From: JASGIT01 sp047601665
GTDB lineage: Bacteria > Pseudomonadota > Gammaproteobacteria > Burkholderiales > Burkholderiaceae_C
Assembly: GCA_047601665.1 (NCBI GenBank)
Contig: JASGIT010000001.1
Location: 3,720,001-3,784,000 of the forward strand
Length of the DNA: 64,000 nucleotides
Direction: 5' to 3'
Positions 28,899 through 40,100 of the stretch are shown in pieces. The notes beneath the pieces were generated by a model. It saw only the letters and a program-made list of their open reading frames with translations, ran no database searches and was not told where the DNA came from. Both the position numbers and the translations under genes were made by a program. Position 1 is the stretch's first letter, and each line of letters begins with the position of its first letter.

Positions 28899-29831
28899 TC
28901 ACGGCCAGGTCTCATTGATCAAAGGAACGATGGTATTCATGGCCGTATCGAAATCGACCCCATCCCCGTAAACCATGGCCGAAGCAAAGCGGGCGTAACG
29001 CTCCCGTATCGCGGGGTCTGACTGAAGCGCCGCGCAAGCGTAGCGCGTTTCCCCGGCAATATCCGCCATATAGGCCGGATACTGGTTCGCAAATTCCTGT
29101 GCATCCGACACGGCAATGGCGCGTGCCAGTTCCACGAGCGCAGCCCGGTCAATATGCGAGCGAATGGCGTAGAGGTCATAGATATGCCGCACCAGATCAG
29201 GGTCAGGTGCGCGACTCAGGCCGCGCAATTCCATGGCCGTGCGCCGCGTCAGAGACACCAGTTTCTCGGCGGCGGTTTCGCTGACACTCACACAGGGCAT
29301 GGCTGCCACCTCGGGCGCACGCCCGAATGCCTCTGCCACGAACGAAGACACGGGCATCTGCACGGCAGGCAGGCGCAGCCGCGAATGGGTCAACTCCACC
29401 TGAATCGTGGGCCGCAACGAAGATGCGGCAGCGCTATCCTGCGCATAGTGCAGGTTGTAGAGCGTGTATTGGTTTTCATCCCGCGAGCGCATATCTTGCG
29501 GCCCGACGCGGAAGCCTTCGGCCTGTAATGCTGCCAGCACGCGAGCGCGCAAGTCGCCCAGCAAACTGCGACGCTTGCTGCGACTGAGCGCCGTGGGATC
29601 AAGCGGAACGATCTTGAAATCCACATCCTCGGACATGCGCGCCACCAGTCGGTGCGCCCGCGCCAGACAGGTGCCGCCCGCAAAAACCAGTTGAAAGGGC
29701 GCGGCATCAATGGCACCGATCACGCGCAGCGCGCGCAGAACATGCCAGTCTTTCTGTACCAGTTCCAGTGCAGGTAATCCGAAATGAGCCTGTACATCCA
29801 GAAGCTCTGTGATTGAAGGCTCATCGTTCAA
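28899..29831 (-). CDS. AbiEii-type nucleotidyltransferase toxin
   Basis: 310 residues. FAGGTCLARAHRLV followed by MSEDVDFKI is the nucleotidyltransferase signature (GG-T ... E-D-D) of the AbiEii/AbiGii toxin family. Type IV toxin-antitoxin systems of this kind cause abortive infection and stabilise mobile elements. It overlaps the upstream antitoxin gene by 11 bp, the usual co-translated order. Confidence 0.88.
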   Translation of the reverse strand: MNDEPSITELLDVQAHFGLPALELVQKDWHVLRALRVIGAIDAAPFQLVFAGGTCLARAHRLVARMSEDVDFKIVPLDPTALSRSKRRSLLGDLRARVLAALQAEGFRVGPQDMRSRDENQYTLYNLHYAQDSAAASSLRPTIQVELTHSRLRLPAVQMPVSSFVAEAFGRAPEVAAMPCVSVSETAAEKLVSLTRRTAMELRGLSRAPDPDLVRHIYDLYAIRSHIDRAALVELARAIAVSDAQEFANQYPAYMADIAGETRYACAALQSDPAIRERYARFASAMVYGDGVDFDTAMNTIVPLINETWP

Positions 29832-30234
29832 GGATCAACTCCACGGCCCCATCGCGCAGCTTGCGCGAGAAGCGCCCTTTAACTCTCAGCTTCGGATTCA
29901 CGGGGATTTGAGTAGAACGCCCCTCGTTATAAGCGCGCTCTGCTTCGCTGGGTTCCCATCGCACGCCCAGTTTGGTGAGTGCGTCTCGCGCTGCGCCGGA
30001 AAATCCCCCCTTGTTGTAAAGCACGGGCTTGCCAGACAGCCGGGATTTGAACGCCCGGCCATACACGCCGTAGCCGAGCCGGATCAGTCCCCCGGCTTCT
30101 ACCTCCTTGCTCAAGGCGCGCAACACCTGCCGCTCGCCGCCGAGGTCGGCGAACTCACGGGTCAGGAATACGTCATCGCTGCGTTCAGCAATGCGTTCTT
30201 CAATCTTGGCCTGTAGCGAATTGCGGCGAGGCAT
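29821..30234 (-). CDS. AbiEi-type antitoxin/transcription regulator
   Basis: 137 residues; the N-terminal winged helix (FLTREFADLGGERQVLRALSK, LIRLGYGVYGRA) fits the AbiEi antitoxin family, which binds its own promoter. It lies upstream of and overlaps the toxin gene. Direct repeats in the promoter at 30262-30297 are the likely binding sites. Confidence 0.85.
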   Translation of the reverse strand: MPRRNSLQAKIEERIAERSDDVFLTREFADLGGERQVLRALSKEVEAGGLIRLGYGVYGRAFKSRLSGKPVLYNKGGFSGAARDALTKLGVRWEPSEAERAYNEGRSTQIPVNPKLRVKGRFSRKLRDGAVELILER

Positions 30235-30250
30235 GGGGTTCTCCTTCCTT

Positions 30251-30297
30251 GTTTATAGTACGCAAAAACCTGACATTTATCAAGCAAAAACCTGACA
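30251..30297 (-). promoter_or_regulatory. AbiE promoter with two direct repeats
   Basis: GCAAAAACCTGACA occurs at 30262-30275 and 30284-30297, 22 bp (two helical turns) apart. On the minus strand a TACTATAAA -10-like box lies between them and the antitoxin start. AbiEi autoregulation through repeats of this kind is known; the assignment here is inferred from position. Confidence 0.65.
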
Positions 30298-30533
30298 CTT
30301 GTGGCTAGGGTCTGGGGACGCGCATTCCCGCGCCAGCGGCCCGGATTCCTGCCTTTTGCGCCTTTGCTGCCGTTTCTGGCATGGGGCGCTTGTGCTGGCA
30401 AGCCGGGTTCCCCGGCTCCTTCTCTGGCGTTCCGGCCCCGGTGGGGGTGACTGACCCAAGCGCGCCCGATGCCCGTTCCGGCCTTCGCAAAGGCCGCGAA
30501 AGGCGCGGCCTCCGAACAGCCAAGGAGGCGACG

Positions 30534-30719
30534 ATGAACACGCATATCCCCACGACCCAAGACCTGAACCGCATAGGCGTTAGCGAATTGCGCGTCATGT
30601 TTTGCAAGGCGGCGAGTCTTGCCGCGTCAGGACAGCGCCCGGAACATGAACGCGAAGCTGCCCGCCAGACTTGCGAAAACATCCGGCGCTGCCTTGCCGC
30701 GAAGGTGCCCCAGCCGTAA
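30534..30719 (+). CDS. Small hypothetical protein
   Basis: 61 residues (ELRVMFCKAASLAASGQ, EREAARQTCENIRRCL), helical and Cys-containing. A strong AAGGAGG site precedes ATG 30534, which is why it is called. The 299 bases to its left hold the AbiE promoter and no other gene. Confidence 0.5.
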   Translation: MNTHIPTTQDLNRIGVSELRVMFCKAASLAASGQRPEHEREAARQTCENIRRCLAAKVPQP

Positions 30720-31128
30720 GGTCGGGTGCCTTCGCGCCAGCACGGCCCCGGCGGCTCATGCCCGCCGGGCCGTCACGCGCATCCAATCCGCGCAGGGTTG
30801 GCCGATGGGGTTCCGGGGAGCGCGGAAAGCTCGCCCGGTCGCAATCCAACCGCGACGAGGTTGGTCTGGGTGTCGGGGCAGGAACGCCCTGACTGGTAAT
30901 GCAACGGCCAGACGTTGCGCTGATGCGGGTGAGGCTCGATGCCGAAGCCGCGCCACCGGCAGGGGGTATCCAACAGGGGGCGGCACGCCCACTTTGGCAA
31001 GATGGCCCGGACGTAGTACGGGCTTGGTTCTGGACGTAGTACAGAACACATCTTGCGGTTCGCGCCAGATCAACCCGGCACGCCCGGCTGTACTACGGCC
31101 CGCAGAGGCAGAAAACCGCCACGCGCCG
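30720..31128. other. 409-bp gap with GTAC-centred repeats
   Basis: No gene supported. It holds three copies of a GTAC-centred motif: GGACGTAGTAC at about 31008 and 31032 as direct repeats, and GTACTACGGCC in the opposite sense near 31092. It could be a regulatory region or transfer origin; nothing decides between these. Confidence 0.35.
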
Positions 31129-32010
31129 CTACTCCCGGGGGACGACATCCAGGCTCCACTCCGCCAGCATTGCGCGTATCTCCGCCGGTACGTCGCTCTC
31201 ATTGATGCGTCCGAACACCTCAAGAACCAGCTTCCCGGTCTCGACGGGACGGTGCGCAAGATGGAACGCTTCCCAATGCCTGTCGTTGATATAAATCACC
31301 TTCATCCGCTGCTCACGGAAATACATCCCCATCCATAGATAGGCCGCGTACCGAAACTCTGTTTCTCGACTTTCCGGATTTGGGAATTCATTGCTGGAAC
31401 CGAACGGCGGCTTGGTGAGCGTCGGAAAACCTTTGCGCTGCACCGGCTTTTCAATTCTTTGCGGAAAAACAATTCCGCTGCCCCTCGGCGGGCTCATCGG
31501 ATAGGGCGCGGCGCTGCGCAGGTAAATACAAATCTTTGAAAATGGATGATTGCTCACCGGCTCCACATGAATGACACTTTCCGGTGGTTTGGGCGGCGGG
31601 CCGTTGAAGTTGGTTAGAGCCCACCATCCGGCTATGAGCACATTCAGGTCTTCCACTTCGTCGGGAGGCGTCCCGATCGGGCCATGAAGGTCATACAAAG
31701 CTGAACCAATCCGGTGTAGCCGCGCATCGGCTCGCAAATAGTCCGCCGCTCTGGGAACAATGCTCTGAAAATGCTTCGTCTTCAGGAACGAAAGCACGGC
31801 CGTCCGCGTGACATGGCTTGCCGGTTCACGCTCATTAAACCAATCTTCCAAGGTTCTGCGATGAATAAGAAATGCGGACTCCGTGTATTTCTCTATTCGC
31901 TTTGAAAGTTCCGTTCCACCTCTAAGCCCTTGGCTATATAAATATTCCTTGACCAGTTGTATGGCAACTTTGGGGTCTATCCAGCCAGCCCCTTCATCTT
32001 CCTGACCCAT
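31129..32010 (-). CDS. Hypothetical protein, element cargo
   Basis: 293 residues, mixed alpha/beta, soluble, no signal or membrane segment. The N-terminal 75 residues (KVAIQLVKEYLYSQG, IHRRTLEDWFNER, TRTAVLSFLKTKHF) are helical and might be a DNA-binding or dimer region. No family recognised. It is divergent from the membrane protein and coupling protein genes. Confidence 0.6.
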   Translation of the reverse strand: MGQEDEGAGWIDPKVAIQLVKEYLYSQGLRGGTELSKRIEKYTESAFLIHRRTLEDWFNEREPASHVTRTAVLSFLKTKHFQSIVPRAADYLRADARLHRIGSALYDLHGPIGTPPDEVEDLNVLIAGWWALTNFNGPPPKPPESVIHVEPVSNHPFSKICIYLRSAAPYPMSPPRGSGIVFPQRIEKPVQRKGFPTLTKPPFGSSNEFPNPESRETEFRYAAYLWMGMYFREQRMKVIYINDRHWEAFHLAHRPVETGKLVLEVFGRINESDVPAEIRAMLAEWSLDVVPRE

Positions 32011-32103
32011 GTATTGCCTCCGGTTTTTCTGATTCCAACTTTTTCCAGCGCCTCGTCTAGTGTCCGGGGTAGCGCAGATTTTTGCGCGACACGGAGATTA
32101 AAC

Positions 32104-32391
32104 ATGACACCGGATCAACAACCTACGGGGCTCTACAACGGCATTTCGACGCTCGGGAAGGTGGTCGCCTTGGCGGCTGCCATTCTCGGAACGCCGCTGC
32201 TGTACAACGCGACCAAGGGGCCGCTCTTTTCGTACTTCGTCAAGACATGGGGCCGGGACTGGGCTGACTTGCTCGTCCTGACGATGGGGGGCATCGAGGC
32301 CGCCGTGATTTACATCTCGGTCTCGCTGCTGTTCACGGCGGGCGTCATCTGGCTCATCACGACGCTGGCGATGCGCCGCTTCAGGGGGTGA
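32104..32391 (+). CDS. Small membrane protein ahead of the coupling protein
   Basis: 95 residues with two or three hydrophobic segments (LGKVVALAAAILGTPLL; VIYISVSLLFTAGVIWLITTLA). The stop overlaps the region just before the coupling protein ATG, so they form one operon. A role in anchoring or stabilising the coupling protein is likely by position. Confidence 0.7.
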   Translation: MTPDQQPTGLYNGISTLGKVVALAAAILGTPLLYNATKGPLFSYFVKTWGRDWADLLVLTMGGIEAAVIYISVSLLFTAGVIWLITTLAMRRFRG

Positions 32392-32393
32392 AC

Positions 32394-34022
32394 ATGACGG
32401 CGTTTCACGAAGAATTCCGCTTCGGCAGCGCCCGCTGGGCGTTGCCGGATGCGGGGCTACGCGGCCCGTCCGGCCCCTTCCTTGGCTTCATGGGAGGCCG
32501 CCCATTGCGCCTCGGAGGCGATGCGCCCCTCATCACCTTCGGCGGCGCGGGGTCGGGCAAGCTGCGCGACGTTCTGGCGTACAACCTTTGCGGCGCTCGG
32601 AATCCCCGAGGCAGCTGGGATGCCCCGTGCCGCATGATCATCAACGACCCGCGCGGCGAACTGGCGGCCACCTCCATCGGCAACCAGATTCGCATGGGCA
32701 AGGCGGCGTACTGCATCAACCCTTGGGGGCTGCACGGACTGCCCCGGCACCGGGTCAACCCGTGGGACATCCTTCGTGCGGACTCGCCGACGTTCCACGC
32801 GGACACCAAACTGTTGCTCGCTAATTTGATTGCCTTGCCCACGCATAGCGATCAATTCTTCGGGCGACGCGGTCGAGAAGTTTCGGAGGTCATCGTAAGG
32901 ACAAAGGTCGAGGGCTCCGAGCCGAGCCAGAGCCGAGACGCGATTAGCCTCCCTGTCTTCTGTGATCTGGTCAATATGCTGGAAAGCCCCTCCGGCTGGG
33001 AGGTTCTGAAGCAGCGGATGCTCTCCCGGCCAGACTCTGACATTCGGCGTCTGGCCGAGGAACTGGACGTCAAGCGCCGGGACGCGCCCAAAGAGTACAG
33101 CGGCATCATCGGCAGCATCTATGAAGCCATCCAGCCGCTGAGCGACCCGGCAGTCCGCGACACCTTGAGCGGGTCGGATTTCTCGCTCAAAACCCTGTGC
33201 GAGCAGGACTGCAACATCTATATCGTCATTCCTGCCGAATACCTGACCCTGCTGGCCCCGGTTCAGCGGGCCATCTTCGGTTCGGCCATCCTCTACAAGA
33301 ACCGCCATCCGTCCGCGCCCGGCGTGCTGCTGGTCGTGGACGAGGCGGCGCAGCTTGGCAATTTCGAGGCGCTCTTGGGGGCCTACAGCTATGGGCGCGG
33401 GATGGGATTGCGCACCTGGTCGTTCTGGCAAGACCCGGGGCAGATCACCCGCAACTACGGCCCCGCAGCGCTCTCCGGCTTCATCGGCTCCAGCTAGTGC
33501 CGCCAGTTCTTCGGCGTGCGCGATCTGGAAACGGCGCGGCTGGTGTCGCACATGCTGGGCCAGCAGACGCTAAGCTATGACAACGAGCTTGAGCAGCACG
33601 CGGCACGGGCCGAGATGGGCCGAATCGTGCATGGCCTGCTCGGCGGGAGCGATCCCTTTCTTGCCGGAGTCGGGATGGCGCAGGCCGCGCAGGCCTCGCG
33701 GCATCGCACGAAGCAGCCGCGCGCGTTGATGACGCCGGATGAAGTGCTGGCCATGCCGGAGGACGAGCAAATCCTGTTCATCTCCGGCCTCGGCCTCGCG
33801 CCGATCCGGGCGAACAAACTCCCGTACTTCACGCGGCCCGAAATGGCGGGCGGTTATCTGCCCAACCCCTTCCATCCGCCGCACGATCGCGTCCTCATCG
33901 CCACGCGCTGGGGGCGGCGATGGGTGCGCGTCATCCGCGAAAGCGTCCCCGCCGCCCTCGCGCACTGGCCGCAATATCAGAGCGGCACATGGTCTTACGT
34001 CGCCGGATATCGGCCTGCGTGA
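32394..34022 (+). pseudogene. VirD4/TraG-type coupling protein interrupted by an amber codon
   Basis: Two open parts in one frame: 32394-33494 and 33498-34022, split by TAG at 33495. Together about 540 residues. Part one has a Walker A-like GGAGSGKLRD and Walker B (VLLVVDEAAQLG); part two starts CRQFFGVRDLETARLVS, the conserved continuation after Walker B in this family. The stop sits where Gln is expected (SS-stop-CRQFF), so one CAG-to-TAG change explains it. The rest is intact. ATG 32394 follows AGGGGG. Coupling proteins link the relaxosome to the secretion channel; unless the amber is read through, self-driven docking is lost. Confidence 0.85.
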
Positions 34023-34070
34023 CGGGAGGGCACCATGCAATCAAAGAACATCGCGCCGAGCCGCCAAAGA

Positions 34071-34412
34071 TCATTGATACGGGTTGCCCGTCCCGCCAGC
34101 GGCGCGGCTGCGCCGGATTTCGTCGGCCACCTCATCGATGAGGTCAAGGCGCTTGCGCCACTCGCCGAACCCGCTTTCCAGTTCCCGCAGGAAGTGCCAA
34201 GCCCAGAGAAATTCATCGTTCCCCTTTGGGTACTCCTCTGCAATCAAGGTCGTGATGGCACCGGCGAGTCCCCGCGCGACAGAGCGGATGGGCATCCCCT
34301 CCGCAAGCAGGGCGCGCGCCTCACCGAGAACATTGATCTCGGCCCGGTTGCCTTCGGGATCAAAAATCAGTTCCACCAGTGCAGGCGGAATCGTGCGGTC
34401 TGGATTGCTCAT
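34071..34412 (-). CDS. Hypothetical protein
   Basis: 113 residues, acidic and helical (VLGEARALLAEGMPIRSVARG, FLWAWHFLRELESGFGEW). ATG 34412 has an AGGAGGGTG site and is preferred over an extension of 31 codons. Divergent from the 34490 gene. No family recognised. Confidence 0.6.
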   Translation of the reverse strand: MSNPDRTIPPALVELIFDPEGNRAEINVLGEARALLAEGMPIRSVARGLAGAITTLIAEEYPKGNDEFLWAWHFLRELESGFGEWRKRLDLIDEVADEIRRSRAAGGTGNPYQ

Positions 34413-34489
34413 CGGACACCCTCCTTTTTCTTTGCATTCACAGTGGCATGGCGTGGGTTCGCCGTCCAGCAAAAAGCGGGAGGTCTGCC

Positions 34490-34960
34490 ATGAGCGACAA
34501 GACAATTAAAACCGCGCTTTCGGACAAGTCCGGCGAACGCGAATTGGAGAAATTTCTGCTGCGCGACGAGGCTGCGCGTGAGCTGCGCAAGATGAGCGAA
34601 GAAAGCGCAAAGAGAATTCTCGAGCGCGAGTGCGAACAGCAAAAGCTGCGCGATGAAAAGATTCGCGCGGCCAAGGTGGATATCCTCGCGAAGCGGGCCA
34701 CCCCGGAACTCAAACCCCCGTGGTGGCAGCGCGGCAAGACGCTCAAGGAATCCGATGTGCAGGCCGCCGCCGAACACCGTGTGGATTCACAGAACCTTGC
34801 GGAGATCAACGCGATGGTGCATGAGCAGCGCCAGCGCGAAGACGCTTTTCTTGCCCAGCAAAAAGAAGACCGTTTGCTGCGCGAAGCCGCCGAAGCGCGC
34901 GACCGCCAGCCCGCCGCGAAGTCGGTCGATGTGGGCCGCGACTTCGACCGCGCGAGGTGA
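34490..34960 (+). CDS. Charged coiled-coil protein
   Basis: 156 residues, dominated by Glu/Lys/Arg helices (ERELEKFLLRDEAARELRKM, QKEDRLLREAAEARDRQ). A GGAGG site precedes ATG 34490. It resembles charged accessory proteins found beside mobilization genes, but no family can be named. Confidence 0.6.
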   Translation: MSDKTIKTALSDKSGERELEKFLLRDEAARELRKMSEESAKRILERECEQQKLRDEKIRAAKVDILAKRATPELKPPWWQRGKTLKESDVQAAAEHRVDSQNLAEINAMVHEQRQREDAFLAQQKEDRLLREAAEARDRQPAAKSVDVGRDFDRAR

Positions 34961-35092
34961 AGGTTTTCGCCGCACGGCACAACAGATTCCACCGCGCCGC
35001 TGCATTCGTCTTTACGAGTTGTTAAGCGGGGTGGTCGCATTATGGGAATGTACACAGCCATTGGTTGTATTACGCAAATGGGGGAAGTCCGG

Positions 35093-35367
35093 ATGAGCAA
35101 CAAAGAACCATCCATCATCGATACGTCCGCCTACATGGACGATCTGGAAGCATTCGACATTTCCGAAGAAGAGAAGATTGCCTTTCTCGAAGCGCTGTGC
35201 TTCATCATGAAAACTTTCGTGGATATCGGTTGGGGTGTGGATTCCGTTCAGCGGATATTCCCGGCATTGTTTGAACGGGAAGAGGCGACATCCGGCCCTT
35301 TGCAGGCGGCCGGGTCGTTCAACGCCGAAGCCGCCATTGAAAATCAGGATCAAGAAAAGGGAGCCAC

Positions 35368-35371
<4 letters not shown>
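35093..35371 (+). CDS. Small acidic protein coupled to the serine recombinase
   Basis: 92 residues (PSIIDTSAYMDDLEAFDISEEEKIAFLEALCFIMKTFVDIGW is split here as DISEEEKIAFLEALCF and IMKTFVDIGWGVD). ATG 35093 follows GGGGGAAG. Its stop overlaps the recombinase ATG (ATGA), so both are made together; it is a candidate recombination directionality or control factor by position only. Confidence 0.65.
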
Positions 35372-37005
<1,634 letters not shown>

Positions 37006-37083
37006 CAGGACTTTGCAGGCGCTTTGGGAAGTTTGGACGCATGGTCAGCCATGCGGCTGCATCAATTCGGATGCTCCTGTTTC

Positions 37084-37133
37084 AGGAGCTACTAGCGCAC
37101 GCTAGCCAAGGGCTGGAGGCCGATTTGGCTTGA
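37084..37133. repeat. Comamonad-type short intergenic repeat, copy e
   Basis: GGAGCTACTAGCGCACGCTAG then GGGCTGGAGGCCGATTTGGC, lying between tRNA-Ser and the mfd stop codon. The rest of the 37006-37147 gap shows nothing else. Confidence 0.75.
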
Positions 37134-37147
37134 AACGAAGCCGCATA

Positions 37148-40100
37148 TCAGGCGGCGATAGGCTGCCCCAGGCTGCGCAGCACGTCCCGCACCATCTGCG
37201 CCCGCGCCTGGGCTTCGGGCAGTTCGCGTTCGATGCGCAGCTTCTCGTTCCCGGCCAGCTTGATGTGCTTGTTTTTCTGGATCAGATGGATGATCGCCAT
37301 CGGGTCCACGGGCGGCTGGGGCTTGAAGGTGATGTGGATCACGCCCGGCGCCGCGTCCACCTTCACCACGCCGTAGGGCTGGCTCAGCACACGCAGGCGG
37401 TGCACGTCGATCAGCGTCTGCGCCTGCGGCGGCAGTTTGCCGAAGCGGTCCACCAGTTCTTCGAGCAGGCGGTCGATCTGGTCGGGGTTCCTGGCGGTGG
37501 CGAGCTTTTTGTAGAACGACAGGCGCAGGTGCACGTCGCCGCAGTAGTCGTCGGGCAGCAGGGCGGGGGCGTGCAGGTTGATGTCGGTGGCGGCCTGCAT
37601 GGGCGACAGCAGGTCGGGCTCCTTGCCCGCTTTCAGGGCGCTCACGGCCTCGGACAGCATCTCGTTGTAGAGCTGGAAGCCGATTTCCATCATGTTGCCG
37701 CTCTGGTTGTCGCCCAGCACCTCGCCCGCGCCGCGAATCTCCAGGTCGTGCATGGCCAGGTAGAAGCCGCTGCCCAGTTCCTCCATCTGCTGGATGGCGT
37801 CCAGGCGCTGCGCGGCCTGCTTGGTCAAGCCGTCCACGTCGGGCACCATCAGGTAGGCGTAGGCTTGGTGGTGGCTGCGGCCCACGCGCCCGCGCAGCTG
37901 GTGCAGCTGTGCCAGGCCGAACTTGTCGGCGCGGCTGATGACGATGGTGTTGGCGCTGGGCACGTCGATGCCGGTCTCGATGATGGTGGAGCACAGCAGC
38001 AGGTTGTAGCGCTGGGCCACGAAGTCGCGCATCACGCGCTCCAGTTCGCGTTCGGGCATCTGGCCGTGGGCGACGGCGATGCGCGCCTCGGGCAGGATTT
38101 CTTCGAGCTTCTGGCGGCGGTTCTCGATGGTCTCCACCTCGTTGTGCAGGAAGTAGACCTGCCCGCCGCGCTTCAGTTCGCGCAGCACGGCTTCGCGGAT
38201 GACGCCCGTGCCCTCGTTGCGCACGAAGGTCTTGATGGCCAGGCGGCGCTGCGGCGCGGTGGCGATCACGCTCAGGTCGCGCAGCCCCTCCAGCGCCATG
38301 CCCAGCGTGCGCGGGATGGGGGTGGCCGTGAGCGTCAGCACGTCCACCTCGGCGCGCAGGGCCTTCATGGCCTCCTTGTGGCGCACGCCGAAGCGGTGTT
38401 CCTCGTCGATGATGAGCAGGCCCAGGTTCTGGAACTTCACGCTCTCGCTCAGCAGCTTGTGCGTGCCGACCACGATGTCCACCGTGCCGTCGGCCAGGCC
38501 CTTGGCGGCCGCGCTGATTTCCTTGGCGGAGCGGAAGCGGCTCATCTCGGCCACCTTCACGGGCCATTTGCTGAAGCGGTCCACCAGCGTCTGGTAATGC
38601 TGCTCGGCCAGCAGCGTGGTGGGCGCCAGGAAGGCGACCTGCTTGCCGCCCGTGACGGCGACGAAGGCGGCGCGCAGGGCCACCTCGGTCTTGCCGAAGC
38701 CCACGTCGCCGCAGACCAGGCGGTCCATGGGGCGGGGCGAGATCATGTCCTGCACCACGGCGTGGATGGCGGCCTTCTGGTCCGCCGTTTCCTCGAAGCC
38801 GAAATCGGTGGCGAAGACCTCGTAGTCGGCGGGCTGGAAGCGGAAGGCGTGCCCCTCGCGCGCGGCGCGGCGGGCGTAGATGTTGAGCAGTTCGGCGGCG
38901 GCGTCGCGCACCTGCTCGGCGGCGCGACGCTTGGCTTTTTCCCACTGGCCGCTGCCCAGCTTGTGCAGCGGGGCTTCGTCGGCGCTCACGCCGGTGTAGC
39001 GGCCGATCAGCTGCAGCTGGCTCACGGGCACGTAGAGCGTGGCCTTGTCGGCGTATTCCAGGTGCAGGAATTCTTGCAGCGCGGGCGTGCCGTCGGGGTT
39101 CTTCTGGCCCACGTCCATGTTGATGAGGCCCCGGTAGCGGCCGATACCGTGCGCGCTGTGCACCACGGGGTCGCCCACGTTCAGCTCCGACAGGTCCTTG
39201 ATGAGCGCTTCCACGTCGCTCACCTGTTCCTGCTTCTTGCGGCGGCGCGTGGTGGGGCCGGCGGCGAAGAGTTCGGTCTCGGTGACGAAGTCCAGCGCCT
39301 GTTCGCTCCACGCAAAGCCGGTGGTCAGCGCGGCGGTGGCGATGCCGATCTTTTCCTCGGGCTGGCCCTCGAACTCGGCCAGCGAGTCGAAGGCGGGCGG
39401 GTTCAGGCCGCTGGCGCGCAGGAAGTCGAGCAGGCTTTCGCGCCGGCCCGCGCTTTCGGCCAGGATGAGCACGCGATGCGGCGTGGCGCGGATATGGGCC
39501 TGCAGGCGGGCCAGCGGGTCGTCCGCGCCGCGCACCACGGTCAGGGAGGGGAGGGCGGCGGCGAAGGCGTTGTGCTCCACGTCGGCCACCTCGCCGCGCA
39601 GCGCAAGCTGGGCGCATTCCTTGGCGCGCTGGTAGAACTGGTCGGCGGTGAGGAACAGCGACTCGGGCGGCAGCGCGGGCCGCTCGGGGTCGCCCTGGAT
39701 CATGCGGAAGCGCTCGCGCGTGTCCTGCCAGAAGCGCTGGAACGCGGGCTCCAGGTCGCCGTGCAGCACCACGGTGGCGTCCTGCCCGAGGTAGTCGAAC
39801 ACGGTGGCCGTGTCGTCGAAGAACAGCGGCAGGTAGTACTCGATGCCCGCCGTGGCCACGCCGTTGCCCATGTCCTTGTAGATGCGGCTCTTGGTCGGGT
39901 CGCCTTCGAGCAGTTCGCGCCAGCGGCTGCGAAAGCGCGCGCGCGCCGCGTCGTCCATGGGGAATTCGCGGCCCGGCAGCAGGCGCACCTCGGGCACGGG
40001 GTAGAGGCTGCGCTGCGTGTCGGGGTCGAAGGTGCGGATGCTGTCGATCTCGTCGTCGAACAGGTCGATGCGGAACGGCTGCGGCGAGCCCATGGGGAAC

